Assembly (NCBI GenBank): GCA_050084985.1
Contig: JBITNC010000001.1
Location: forward strand, 163,184,001 to 163,248,000
Length of the DNA: 64,000 nucleotides
Source of the DNA: Nageia nagi
Lineage: Eukaryota > Pinophyta
Direction of reading: 5' to 3'
Of the stretch, positions 1 to 11,399 are shown piece by piece. The notes below the pieces were generated by a model. It saw only the letters and a list, made by a program, of their open reading frames with translations. It made no database searches and was not told the DNA's origin. Each line of letters opens with the position of its first letter. The stretch's first letter is position 1. The translations under genes were made by a program, and so were the position numbers.

Positions 1-1838
1 CTCATCACTCTCACTTGCCTCCACTCCGACCCTTCACTATACACTCTTCACTCTTCGCGCACACTACTCTCTAATCAATTCACTCTTCACATTTTACTTT
101 CATGCACAAGAAAAATGTTACGCATCAAGAAAAACCCTCGAGAAACTGTTCCTATCATGACACGTTATCAAAAACAAACTGAAAAGGAATCCTTGTTTGT
201 AACTGCTCCTGCACCAAAGGGAGTTCACTATCTGAGTCTACAACTGCTGTAACTGACGAACGCTCCTATTGCTCAAATAGATTTGTTCAGACACATATAG
301 CTCTTCCTCCACTGATTTTGGAGATTTGACAGTATCTAATTATTTCTGATAATCCCGGACTCTTTTCTTCTTCATAATGATATTTCTGATAATCCCGGAC
401 TCTTTATTGTATACACCATGATGTCATCATCTCCGAACTCCGGAAGTAGAGTAAAACTAGCTTACCGGATATTTATTGTATACACCATGATGTCATCATC
501 TCCGAACTCCGGAAGTAGAGTAAAACGCTTCTCGCATGATGTCATCATCTCCGGACTCTTATCTCCGCACTTTTATCTTCGAACTTTTATCATCGCACTT
601 TTATCTTCGCACTTTTGTCTTCAAACTTTTATCTTCAGACTTTTATCACCGCACTTTTATCTTCGCACTTTTATCTCTGGACTTTTATCTCCAAACTTTT
701 ATCTCCGAACTTTTATCACCGCACTTTTATCTTCGCACTTTTGTCTCCGGACTTTTATCTCCGGACTTTTATCATCGCAATTTTATCTTCGCACTTTTGT
801 CTTCGAACTTTTATCTCCGGACTTTTATCTTCGAACTTTTATCATCGCACTTTTATCTTCGCACTTTTATCTCTGGACTTTTATCTCCGAACTTTTATCA
901 CCGCACTTTTATCTTCGCACTTTTGTCTCCGGACTTTTATTTTCGCACTTTTATCTCTGAACTTTTATCTCCGAACTTTTATCTCCGGACTTTTATCTTC
1001 GCACTTTTATTTTCGCACTTTTATCTCCGAACTTTTATCTTCGGACTTTTATTTCCGCACTTTTATCTCCGAACTTTTATCTCCGAACTTTTATCTCCGC
1101 ACTTTTGTCTCCGCACTTTTATTTCCGCACTTTTATTTCCGCACTTTTATCTCCGGACTTTTATCTCCGAACTTTTATCTCCGAACTTTTATCTTCGGAC
1201 TTTTATCTCCGCACTTTTGTCTCCGCACTTTTATCTCCGCACTTTTATTTCCGCACTTTTATCTCCGGACTTTTATCTCCGAACTTTTATCTCCGGACTT
1301 TTCAACACCAACTACTGATGTCATCTTCTTTGAACTCCGGAAGTAGAGTAAAATGCTTCCCGCATGATGTCATCATCTTCGGACTCCGAAAAAGAGTTTC
1401 AATGTATTTGCATGGCCTTCTGGACTTTTCAACACCAACTGTTGACATCATCTTCATATTTCTAGAATGCTCTACTTTCAGAATACTTAATTAACTGGTT
1501 CCGGCTCTTTTAATCACCCCTTGCTGACCTCATCGCTTCCGAGATCCGATTTTGGATTAAGACCCGAAATCGCTGGCATCATCTTCATATTTCCGGAATG
1601 CTCTACTTCTGGAATACTTAATTAACTGGTTCTGACTCCTCAATTACTCTTTGCTGACCTCACCTTCTCCGAAACCCAGATTTTTCCACAACTCTCACCT
1701 TTTTCGGAACTCGAATTTTTCCATAACTAAGCTTTATCATTTCATTCTGGAAGCCTGCTTATTTGCTCTAGAAAAACTTACACGAAGACACAGCCAAAAA
1801 CACGTGTTGACAACAATGACAATTACACATGCACAACA
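1..1838 (-). repeat. 3' LTR of copia-1 (partial)
   Basis: Position 1 matches 7802 of the right LTR and the match runs to the terminal CA at 1838. About 590 bp of this LTR should lie upstream of the window. It holds a 14-bp tandem array (541-1302) and several copies of a block containing gatgtcatcatc and ggaagtagagtaaaa (near 417, 487, 1316 and 1364). Its array is three units shorter than that of the right LTR. Long plus-strand reading frames here come only from the tandem repeat and are not genes. Confidence 0.95.
541..1302 (-). repeat. 14-bp tandem array in the copia-1 3' LTR, about 54 units
   Basis: The plus strand repeats a unit close to cttttatctccgga; the triplet before cg varies between ctc, ttc, acc and atc. 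On the element's sense (minus) strand each unit contains GATAA followed by AAAG. Because 14 is not a multiple of 3, all three plus frames read as the same 14-residue repeat, and these frames stay open for 180 to 260 codons. Most units carry one or two CpG sites, some decayed to TpG or CpA. Confidence 0.95.
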
Positions 1839-1850
1839 ATCTCCCCCTTT
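1839..1850 (-). other. Polypurine tract of copia-1
   Basis: The plus strand reads atctcccccttt directly after the LTR end, so the minus strand gives aaagggggagat just before the 3' LTR, where second-strand synthesis is primed. A second similar tract occurs at about 1901-1912. Position next to the TG/CA boundary supports the call. Confidence 0.85.
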
Positions 1851-2068
1851 GGAATTGTTGGCAACACCACTTGATCAAACACCAGCATCAAAACTTTTCT
1901 CTCCCCCTTTGTCAACAATAACAAAGGGCATTTACAGACTCCCCTGAGTCCATACATTACATTCTCAAGAAATCAGTAGTATTCATACAAGAACAAGATA
2001 CACAGAAGCAATACAGGAAGGAAAAAAAAATTAAACACTCCCCCTGAGAATGTGACGTCCAGAACTAG

Positions 2069-5000
2069 CTAATGCTTGGGAAGGACAACAACTCCTAGCT
2101 TGTTTCGAAGATTTTTGAAGACATCTTTGGGCAAAGGCTTTGTAAAGATGTCTGCTACTTGCTCTATGGTTGGAACGAAATCCAATTGTACTTCTCCTTG
2201 CGCCACTCTTTCTTTTAGAAAGTGATATCTGATTGCAATATGCTTTGTTCGTGAGTGCATAATAGGATTTTTTGATATATTGATTGCACTTGTGTTATCA
2301 CAAAGAACTGATATGGGCTCGTTAATCTCTATACCAAAATCTTTTAGCATCTGCTTCATCCATAGAATCTGTGTGTAGCAAGAAGTTGCTGCTATATACT
2401 CTACTTCTGCTGTAGATAGGGATACTGAGTCTTGCTTTTTACTATGCCAGCTAACAAGATTATTACCCAAATAAAATGCTCCTCCACTGGTGCTCTTCCT
2501 ATCATCCATGCATCCTGCCTAGTCTGCATCTGAAAAGGCACTAAGTGTAAGGTCCTTTCCTCTAGGATACCATAAACCATATTCTACTGTACCTTTGAGA
2601 TATCTAAATATTCTTTTTACTGCAGTAACATGTGTTTCTTTGGGATTTGCTTGAAATCGAGCAACCATACATACTGCTTGAAGAATATCCAGTCTAGTAG
2701 CTGTCAAATATAATAAACTTCCAATCATTGACCTGTATTGTGTTTGATCTACTGTTGGTGCTTTATCATCCTTGCTTAATTTGCAGTCTGTCGTCATAGG
2801 GGTGCTCACAGGTTTACAGTCTTCCATGGTAAACTTCTTCAGCATCTCCTTAACATACTTGGTTTGAGAAATGAACATGTCATTCTTCAACTGATTGATT
2901 TGTAAACCAAGAAAAAATGCAAGCTCACCTATCATAGACATCTCGAATTCTGTTTGCATGTTGTCAGCAAGATTTTTACATAGCTCATTCTTGCTTCCTC
3001 CAAAAATTATATCATCTACATAGACAACAATAATTAGCTGATTTTCCTTTTCTGATTTAATGTATAAATTGCTATCCACCATTCCTTTTCTAAAGCCTTG
3101 CTGCTGAAGATATGTATCAAGTCTGGAGTACCATGCTCGAGGTGCCTGTTTTAAACCATACAGAGCCTTCTTTAGTTTGCATACCAGATTAGGATTCTCT
3201 CCCAATTGGAAACCATCTGACTGTTCAATATAAACTTCTTCCTCAATTTTGCCATTTAGAAAGGCTGATTTTACATCCATTTGATAAATTGTGAAGTCTT
3301 TATACACTGCAAAAGCTAAAAACATGCGAATAGCTTCTAATCTGGCCACAGGTGCAAACGTTTCTTCAAAATCAATTCCTTCAACTTGAGCATATCCCTT
3401 GCAGACAAGTCTAGCTTTATTTCAAACTACTATCCCATCTTCATTCAACTTATTGTGAAAAACCCACTTTGTGCCAATCACATTTTTGTTGGCTGGTCTA
3501 GGAACGAGTTCCCATGTTTCATTCTTTTCAATTTGAGTGAGTTCTTCCTCCATTGCTTTCATCCAGCTTTTATCTTGGCTAGCTTCTGAGACATTTTTAG
3601 GCTCTATATTAGATAGGAGAGAATAGGTACTTGAAACCCCTCTGCGAGTTTGGATGCCTGTATGAAACTCACCGATGATTTGCTTTTATGGATGATCCTT
3701 ATGCCATCTTTTTGGTGGAGTTTTTGAATTTTCATCTTCTTTCGCCTCACTTTCTGAAACACTGTTTGGGTTACTTGGCGAATTTGAATCTTCTGGTTTC
3801 TTTACTTGTGATTGCTGTATAGGAGGCTTAGATTTGTTTTTATTCTTTTTGTCTTCTTCAATTGAATCTTGATAGGCAGGAAGATCATCATCATCATTTC
3901 TCTTGGGAAGATCTCTTTGCTCATCAACACGAACATCAGCACTATCAACGATTGTTTTTGTCCTTTTATTGTAACACCTGTATGCTTTGCTCTTCGAAGA
4001 GTAACCAAGAAAGATGCCTTCATCAGATCTATCCTCAAACTTTCCTAAATTTTCTTCTATTCTCTTGATATAGCATTTACTGCCAAAGATTTTGAAGTGC
4101 CTCACTGTAGCTTTTCTTCCAAACCATAATTCATATGGTGTTCTGTCCTCATGTGGTCGCATCATACATCTATTTTGAATATGCACTGTAGTATGCACTG
4201 CTTCTTTCCAGAACCTATCAGCAACCTTACTTTCTATCAGCATGGTTCGAGCCATTTCTTGTACTGCTCTATTTTTTCTTTCAACTACTCCATTTTGTTG
4301 TGGAGTTCTTGCTGCAGAGAATTGTCTTTTAATTCCGTGTTGTATGCAAAACTCAGAAAACTCATCAGAAGTGAACTCACCTCCTCTGTCTGAGCGAAGA
4401 CATTTAATTCTCCTCTCTATCTGATTTTCTACTTGATTTTTAAATGCTTTGAACATTTCAAACGCTTCAGATTTATGTTTCAAAAATTGCACCCAAGTCA
4501 TTCTTGAATAATCATCTATGAACAAAATAAAATACTTATCTCCATTGACGCTTTGTGTTCGCATTGGTCCGCATATGTCGGTGTGTATGATTTCCAATGG
4601 TCTGCTGGTGTGATATTCTTTCACTTTGAACTTTGCTCGAGTTTGCTTTCCCCTTTGGCATGAATCACAAATATCATTTGCTGGTTTGCTGATACTGGGC
4701 ATATCTCTTACTGCTCCTTTTGAGCAAATGTTCATCAAGTTTTTAAAACAGATGTGTCCCAATCTCTTATGCCATAGCCAATCATCACTCTCCTTGCCTA
4801 GAAGACATGATCCCTCTGAAATATCTGATAAGGTGTATAAATTGCCACAGGTTCTTGTACCAACTGCTACAAGTCTACCACTATTTGCCCTTCGAATCTC
4901 ACAGCCATGCTTTTTGAAAATTACATCATGTCCTTTATCACATATTTGATTGATGCTCAACAAATTATGCTTCAGTCCCACAATAAATAATACCTCTTCG

Positions 5001-5347
5001 GATCTGATGTTTCCATCATATATTTTGACTGTCCCTTTGCCGATAATCTGTGCGCCATCATTGTTTCCAAATCTTACTGACCCACCTTCATATTCCTGTA
5101 GTTTTTGAAATTTCTTCTTGTCACCTGTCATGTGACTTGAGCATCCGTTGTCTAATATCCATGGTGATGGTTTGTCTTGAGCTTTTAATACTGTTTGAAC
5201 GATTAAAGACTCTTTATCCTCTCTGAGTTTCTCCTTTTCTTTCCAGACTTATTTTACTTTTATTTCAGCTTCTTGTTTTTTATTATTCTTTTCTTCTTCC
5301 TGTGGATGACTGCTCTGAAACTATTTATTCTATCTTATGGAAGGAAA
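2069..5347 (-). pseudogene. copia-1 pol (protease, integrase, reverse transcriptase, RNase H), broken
   Basis: This would cleave, integrate and reverse transcribe the element. Reading down the minus strand, the protease site appears as LDNGCSSHMTG (about 5165-5120; the usual triad is DSG). The integrase zinc domain follows (WHKRLGH ... CDSCQRGK), then the catalytic core with HTDICGP, RSDRGGEF and NGVVERKNR, then reverse transcriptase with intact YVDDIIFGG, then RNase H with DDRKSTSGG and the tail ending VVLPKH. Every segment lies in one frame. In-frame stops interrupt it at 5330-5332, 5321-5323, 5249-5251, 3686-3688, 3422-3424 (TGA where Arg CGA is expected) and 2519-2521 (TAG where the Trp of SDADWAG is expected). 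No frameshift was seen in pol. The element cannot make this protein. Confidence 0.93.
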
Positions 5348-7145
5348 TTATCTCGGTGGAAAGAACCTCATGCCATGATTATTTCTGCAGAATCGGGCAA
5401 TGTGTCCATATTCATGACAGTTGTAACACTCAACAGGATACTCCATTAATGGGCCGAATGCATTCCTAGTAACAAAGGTTCTTGGAGTGATATTATACTT
5501 ACATTCAGAAATTTTGTGTCCATACGCATTGCATTTGAAACAGTATCCATTGAAGGGATGGATGTATCTATTATATTGCTGAGTACTTCTTGGTCCTGCA
5601 TAGGGTCTTCTTCTGGAATGCACTTGAGTGAAGCCATCATCCTCCAATCCTGAGCTATCTTCCTTCTTCTTGGTTTCTTTTATGTTTTCCCTTTTTGTGT
5701 CATTGGAAGATTGTCCTTGTTCATATCCCAGACCAGATTTATCAGAAAACATTCTTTAACTGTTAATGATTTCACTGAGTTTAGTCGACCTTCCTTCTAG
5801 ATATTCAAAAGAGCTGATTCTCTTAGTAACTTCCTCTAGTTGCATACGTAGTCCAGTTATTTCTTCTTCAAGCTTACTGCAATTTTCAACTTTCACAAGA
5901 AGCTGTTCCTCCAAACTCTCATTTATCTTCTTAGATTCTTCCACTTCTATTTTTAAGGTTTCTATAATATTACTTGCATCATCAAACCTTTTAGAGAGTT
6001 TCTTATTTTTCTTTACTTCTTTATTTAGTTCATTCAATGCTGTTATTAGTTCTTCTTCAAGATCAATCTCAATCTCACAGCCATTTTCTTCATCTGTCTC
6101 TTCCTTTTTATGTTCTTGGGCATTTTGATTATCTTCATTCAGTTTCTCTTCAAATGCCATAAATAATGCTTCATTGTATTCTTTTTTTGATTCATTACTG
6201 GAATCATCATCAGTGGAGCTTTTATTTCTGGATATGAAGCTCTGTCTATTTGACCTTCTATTTCGAGCATGAGATTTCATTTTGTGGTTTTTCTCAAAAT
6301 ATGATTCTTGATCATCTTTATCAGTTTTTCTATATGGACATTTTGAAATGAAATGACCAATACCACCACAATTAAAACATTTAAACGACAGCTTGCCTTC
6401 ATATTTACCTTTTCCCCTTTTTAGCTTTCTGACAAAATTTGCTTCTGCTCCATCAGATTGTTCCTCATCGTCAGAATCTATTTTGGCTTTGGTACTGTTA
6501 TTGGCTTTAAACGTTGCTTCCTTTTCTGAATGTTTTGCTTTTCTGATCCTCATTTCAGAAGCAGTCAGCGATCCATGCATTTCATCCATGCTGAAAGTTT
6601 TCAAATCTTTTGCTTCTTCAATAGCAGACACCTTTTGAATCAAAACGAGATGTGAGAGATCGCAGTACCTTTTTCACGATGACATGATCTTCGATTTCTT
6701 CCCCAAGACCTCTGATTGCATTAGTAATTTCATTTACTCTCAACATGTATGCTTCGATGGTTTCATCTTCATTCATCTTTAGAACTTCGAATTGAGCTCT
6801 ATGAGTTTGGAGTTTTGCTTCCTTGACTTTATCATCTCCTTCATGAATACTCTTCAATTTATTCCATATTTCTTTTGCTGATTTGCATGCCATAACTTTC
6901 ACCAGTTCACTGTCCACTAGACCACACATTAGAGCATTTCTTGCTTTTGCGTCACATTCAAATGCCTTTCTTTCTGCTTCATCTGATGGACTTGTAGGGG
7001 GAGGAGTGTAACCCTTTTTAACAGCATCCCAAGTACCAAAACCCAATGCACTGAGATAAATCTTCATTCGAATTTTCCAGAAAGCATAATTGTTTCCATC
7101 AAAGAGAGGTGCCTTGTTAGATGAGAAACCTTCTCCGCTTGCCAT
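5348..7145 (-). pseudogene. copia-1 gag, broken
   Basis: The capsid/nucleocapsid part starts at the ATG at 7145 (MASGEGFSSNKAPLFDG), typical of plant copia gag with the UBN2-type capsid domain (FWKIRMKIYL). One extra A in a short A run near 6634 shifts the frame, so the first part ends after RFDSKGVCY at 6618, and the remainder is open from 6643. The second part has a CCHC zinc knuckle (CFNCGGIGHFISKC), then a long acidic and Lys/Glu-rich coiled-coil stretch to about 5770. A TAA at 5756-5758 interrupts the frame where Gln is expected. Two more knuckles follow (CFKCNAYGHKISEC and CYNCHEYGHIARFC), so there are three in total. Apart from the 1-base shift, gag and pol share one frame, as expected for a copia polyprotein. 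Confidence 0.92.
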
Positions 7146-7195
7146 AGTGCCACTACCAGGATCTCCTTAGCTGTTATAGCCTAAGTAGGAACCTT

Positions 7196-7207
7196 GCTCT
7201 GATACCA
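7196..7207 (-). other. Primer binding site of copia-1 (initiator tRNA-Met type)
   Basis: The minus strand reads tggtatcagagc two bases inside the 5' LTR boundary. This is the usual plant LTR primer site, complementary to the 3' end of initiator tRNA-Met. It fixes the element's orientation and the inner LTR boundary at 7210. Confidence 0.92.
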
Positions 7208-7638
7208 ATTGTTGGACTTCGAGTGACACTGAGAGGGGGGGTGAATCAGTGTATATAAAAATAATTAATTTAACCTTCTTAAATAAAGATAGATTAAAAA
7301 CCAGAGAGAATTGAGCAAGCACACCAGTACATCACATAACACCAGATGTAACGAGGTTCACCAGATTGGCTACATCCTCGAACATGACTGCTTGGACACC
7401 AATCCAAATCCAGCCATTAAAGAAAGCTTACAGATTCACAGCACCAACTGTGAAGGGTAGCACCAACTACCACTTTGAGAAATAGCAGCACCTACTGCTT
7501 GGAGCACCAACTCCAGCTCTCAAGCACCCACTTGAGACAACATTCAAAAAGGATGAAAGAATACAATTCTAGAAGACCCTCAATGGTCTAGCTCTAATGC
7601 TCACTGTTCATTCTCTGCACACAGCTCCAAAGTAACAT

Positions 7639-7746
7639 AGTTAAACAATCACTATACTCTCTGCATATTCGTTTGCTCACTTCACCTTCTCTAGTTAAAC
7701 AATCACTATACTCTCTGCATATTCGTTTGCTCACTTCACCTTCTCT
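7639..7746 (-). repeat. 54-bp tandem duplication in the copia-1 5' LTR
   Basis: The block starting agttaaacaatcactat at 7639 is repeated without visible change at 7693, ending in caccttctct. The matching part of the left LTR is outside the window, so it cannot be said whether the duplication came before or after insertion. Confidence 0.9.
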
Positions 7747-8341
7747 GGATACTCCCCACTTCCACGCTATTCCCTCCTCTCACAGAGCTCTACTCGCACA
7801 TCTCATCACTCTCACTTGCCTCCACTCTGGCCCTTCACTATACACTCTTCACTCTTCGTGCACACTACTCTCTAATCAATTCACTCTTCACATTTTACTT
7901 TCATGCATAAGAAAAATGTTACGCATCAAGAAAAACCCCCGAGAAACTGTTCCTATCATGACACGTTATCAAAAACAAACTGAAAAGGAATCCTTATTTG
8001 TAACTGCTCCTGCACCAAAGGGAGTTCACTATCTGAGTCTGTAACTGCTGTAACTGATGAACGCTCCTATTGCTCAAACAGATTTATTTAGACACGTATA
8101 ACTCTTCCTCCACTGATTTTAGAGATTTGATAGTATCTAATTATTTCTGATAATCCTAGACTCTTTTCTTCTTCATAATGATATTTCTGATAATCTCGGA
8201 CTCTTTATTGTATACACCATGATGTCATCATCTCCGGACTCCAAAAGTAGAGTAAAACTAGCTTATCGGATATTTATTGTATACACCATGATGTCATCAT
8301 CTCCAAACTCCAGAAGTAGAGTAAAACGCTTCTCGCATGAT

Positions 8342-9144
8342 GTCATCATCTTCGGACTCTTATCTCTGCACTTTTATCTCCGGACTTTTATCATTGCACT
8401 TTTATCTTCGCACTTTTGTCTTCGAACTTTTATCTTCGGACTTTTATCACCGCACTTTTATCTTCGCACTTTTATCTCTGGACTTTTATCTCCGAACTTT
8501 TATCTCCGGACTTTTATCTCCGAACTTTTATCACCGCACTTTTATCTTCACACTTTTGTCTCTGAACTTTTATCTCCGGACTTTTATCATTGCACTTTTA
8601 TCTTCGCACTTTTGTCTTCGCACTTTTGTCTTCGGACTTTTATCTCCAGACTTTTATCTCCGAACTTTTATCACCGCACTTTTATCTTCGCACTTTTATC
8701 TCCAGACTTTTATCTCCGAACTTTTATCACCGCATTTTTATCTTCGCACTTTTGTCTCCGGACTTTTATTTCTGCACTTTTATCTCCGAACTTTTATCTC
8801 CGGTCTTTTATCTCCGCACTTTTATTTCCCACTTTTATCTCTGGACTTTTATCTCCAAACTTTTATTTCTACACTTTTATCTCTGGACTTTTATCTCCGA
8901 ACTTTTATCTCCGCACTTTTGTCTCCGCACTTTTATTTCCGCACTTTTATTTCTGCACTTTTATCTCCGAACTTTTATCTCCGGACTTTTATTTTCGCAC
9001 TTTAATCTCCGAACTTTTATCTCCAGACTTTTATCTCCGCACTTTTGTCTCCGCACTTTTATCTCCGCACTTTTATTTCCGCACTTTTATCTCCGGACTT
9101 TTATCTCCGAACTTTTATCTCCAAACTTTTATCTCCGGACTTTT
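8342..9144 (-). repeat. 14-bp tandem array in the copia-1 5' LTR, about 57 units
   Basis: Same unit as in the other LTR. This copy is 41 bp longer, which equals three extra 14-bp units minus one base lost near 8829 (tttcccac instead of tttccgcac). The element-sense strand carries GATAA and AAAG once per unit. Long plus-strand frames (8219-9160, 8337-9005, 8590-9336) are by-products of the repeat. Confidence 0.95.
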
Positions 9145-9680
9145 CAACACCAACTGTTGATGTCATCTTCTCTGAACTTTGGAAGTAGAGTAAAATGCTT
9201 CCTGCATGATGTCATCATCTCCAGACTCCGGAAAATAGTTTCAATGTATCTACGTGGCCTTCTGGACTTTTCAACACCAACTGTTGACATCATCTTCATA
9301 TTTCTGGAATGCTCTACTTTCAGAATACTTAATTAACTGGTTCTGGCTCTTTTAATCACCCCTTGCTGACCTCATCGCTTTCGAGATCCGGTTTTGGATT
9401 AAGATCCGAAATCGCTGATGTCATCTTCATATTTCTGGAATGCTCTACTTCCGGAATACTTAATTAACTGGTTCTGGCTCCTCAATTACTCTTTGCTGAC
9501 CTCACCTTCTTCGGAACCCAGATTTTTCCACAACTCTCACCTTTTCCGGAACCCGAATTTTTCCACAACTAAGCTTTATCATTTCATTCTGGAAGCCTGC
9601 TTATTTGATCTAGAAAAACTTGCACGAAGACACAGCCAAAAACACGTGTTGACAACAATGACAATTACACATGCACAACA

Positions 9681-11289
9681 GTTCTTAAATGTGATCTCAA
9701 TTAGATGCTAGAACTAGATTTGTTAGAATGTGAAGATTTTAAGTACAATATGCGAATAACTTAGCGCTAGCACTAGGACCTTAACTATGTGTCATGCTAT
9801 AATCTCAACCTAATGCTTGTGCTAACAAATATGAGATAAAACCCTCACAAAAAGATTCGATAAAAATATTTCGATATGAAAAGCCTAGTCTAGAAAATAA
9901 TAGTGAAATATGAATGATAAAGCTCATGTGATAACACAATCTCAATCTTGATAGGCAGTGCTGATAAACACTTAGATTATATGTGTAGTCCTATTAAGAT
10001 AAAGATATGATAATAATCCCATATGAAGTTATCCTCCTTTTATAGGAAATTGAAGTCCATAATGCACACCAATTATCTAGCATCGATGTTGAGCCTTTGC
10101 ACTAAAAGAGAAAATGACATGAGATAATATTTAAGTTGACCCAATGTGATAATATATTAAGATAAAAGTAAATAAATAATGCATATCATTATTTAGATAA
10201 AATATAACTAATATAAGTAAAAGAGTCCCTAAATTATTTATCAACACAACTATTATAAATTAATGAAAAAAGAGTAACTTTTTATCCAAAAAATCTAAAT
10301 GCTCCTTTAGAGTAGCAAAACCGTAGTGTTTGAATCTTGTGATAATAGAAGTGAAAATGGATCATAAGAAGATCAATGTAATATATAAATGATAACCTAT
10401 AAAAAAAAATTAAAATTTGTAGGTATTTTAGTTTAGACAATTTATGAAGGATTATAGAAAAATTGAAACACCTCTTATATCACTTACATAAAAAAACCAC
10501 AAAGGAATGTAATAATTTAAAAGAATTTATGTGTTCAACTCTATTATTGGTAACACTAGATTTCAAAAAAATATTTTTCTTTGAACATGATGCTTTACAT
10601 ATAAGAATTAATGTAGTATTCATGCAAGAGAATCATCCTTTAACATTTGAGAGAAAGCAAGGTTTAGAAAACATTTTGAGCGTGTCAATATTTATAAATT
10701 ATATGTTGATAATATTGAATTGAAACATAGAAACCATAAATGAAAGAAATATATTTTAAAATAAATATAAACTATAATAACCTTAAATATCTCTTAGAAC
10801 AATATATTAACACTAGACAAAAAATGGGATTTGGAGGCGAACAATTTGAGGTAGTTTTGGTGCGATGGTTTTTAACCGCCATATTTTTAGGTTTTAGTGG
10901 TTATTTTTAATGAGTAGTTTTGAAATACCGCCCTAAATAATGAGGTAGGTAAAAACCACTGCTTAATGTCAACCAATAAAAAAAAATCCCACACAAGGAT
11001 ATTAGATAGGCAACTCACGTATTTTGAGTTTTTTTAGAAGACCAAATGAGGGGGTAGATCGCTTAATGAGCTACCATTTCAAGTTGAGGGGCTAGAGCAC
11101 TTAATGAGCTACCATTTCAAGTCAACAAGGTAGATCACTTAGAGCATTTCCAATTTGCAGTGGAGAGAAGAGATGATTTAAGTTGAGGGGGTTAAGTAGA
11201 GCCAAGATGAGGGGGTTGAGCAAAGCTAAGCTAAGGGGGTTAAGCAAAGTCGAGTCAAGAAGAGGCTAGAAGGTAAAGAAGAGCAAAGC
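9681..11289. other. Non-coding AT-rich spacer
   Basis: No gene was recognised. A plus-strand frame at 10463-10723 has no family features and a random-looking composition. From about 11040 to 11260 there are short direct repeats: cttaatgagctaccatttca occurs twice, and blocks like gagggggttgagcaaag and aagggggttaagcaaag recur. They look like remains of a small tandem repeat. Confidence 0.6.
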
Positions 11290-11399
11290 AAAGTACTCAC
11301 TAGGTATTCTTTTATGTATCTTATCAAGTAATCATATGCTTATAGAATAACATCTCTATGGATTTTTTCATAAAACCCATTTTATGTGTATCCTACAAT

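Larger units (their letters stand above)
1..9680 (-). mobile_element. Ty1/copia LTR retrotransposon copia-1, minus strand, left LTR cut by the window edge
   Basis: Two long direct repeats, 1-1838 and 7210-9680, flank a 5371-bp interior that codes on the minus strand in the copia order gag, protease, integrase, reverse transcriptase, RNase H. The interior has a tRNA-Met type primer site next to the right LTR and a polypurine tract next to the left LTR, so the right LTR is the 5' LTR. The ends are TG and CA. The reverse transcriptase and long LTRs resemble the SIRE/Maximus or Tork groups; this lineage call is an inference. The target duplication cannot be checked because the left end lies outside the window; the five bases after the right end are gttct. 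The LTRs differ by roughly 5% in the stretch compared by eye, mostly transitions, so the insertion is old. Confidence 0.95.
7210..9680 (-). repeat. 5' LTR of copia-1 (complete, 2471 bp)
   Basis: On the plus strand it begins tgttggacttcg and ends catgcacaaca, so both ends are TG...CA. It matches the left LTR over the whole visible length. It contains a 54-bp tandem duplication (7639-7746) and a 14-bp array (8342-9144). A transcript of the element would start inside this LTR and run toward lower coordinates; I could not place a convincing TATA box. Confidence 0.93.

Noticed and set aside
418-1494. Four overlapping plus-strand frames of 129-260 codons in the left LTR
   Set aside because: They are produced by the stop-free 14-bp tandem repeat, encode only a 14-residue repeat in every phase, and lie antisense to the retrotransposon.
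7673-8044. Plus-strand frame of 123 codons
   Set aside because: Lies inside the 5' LTR of copia-1, spans its 54-bp duplication and has no domain.
8219-9336. Three overlapping plus-strand frames of 222-313 codons in the right LTR
   Set aside because: Same explanation as for the left LTR.
10463-10723. Plus-strand frame of 86 codons
   Set aside because: No recognisable domain, AT-rich random composition, no splice or promoter context.
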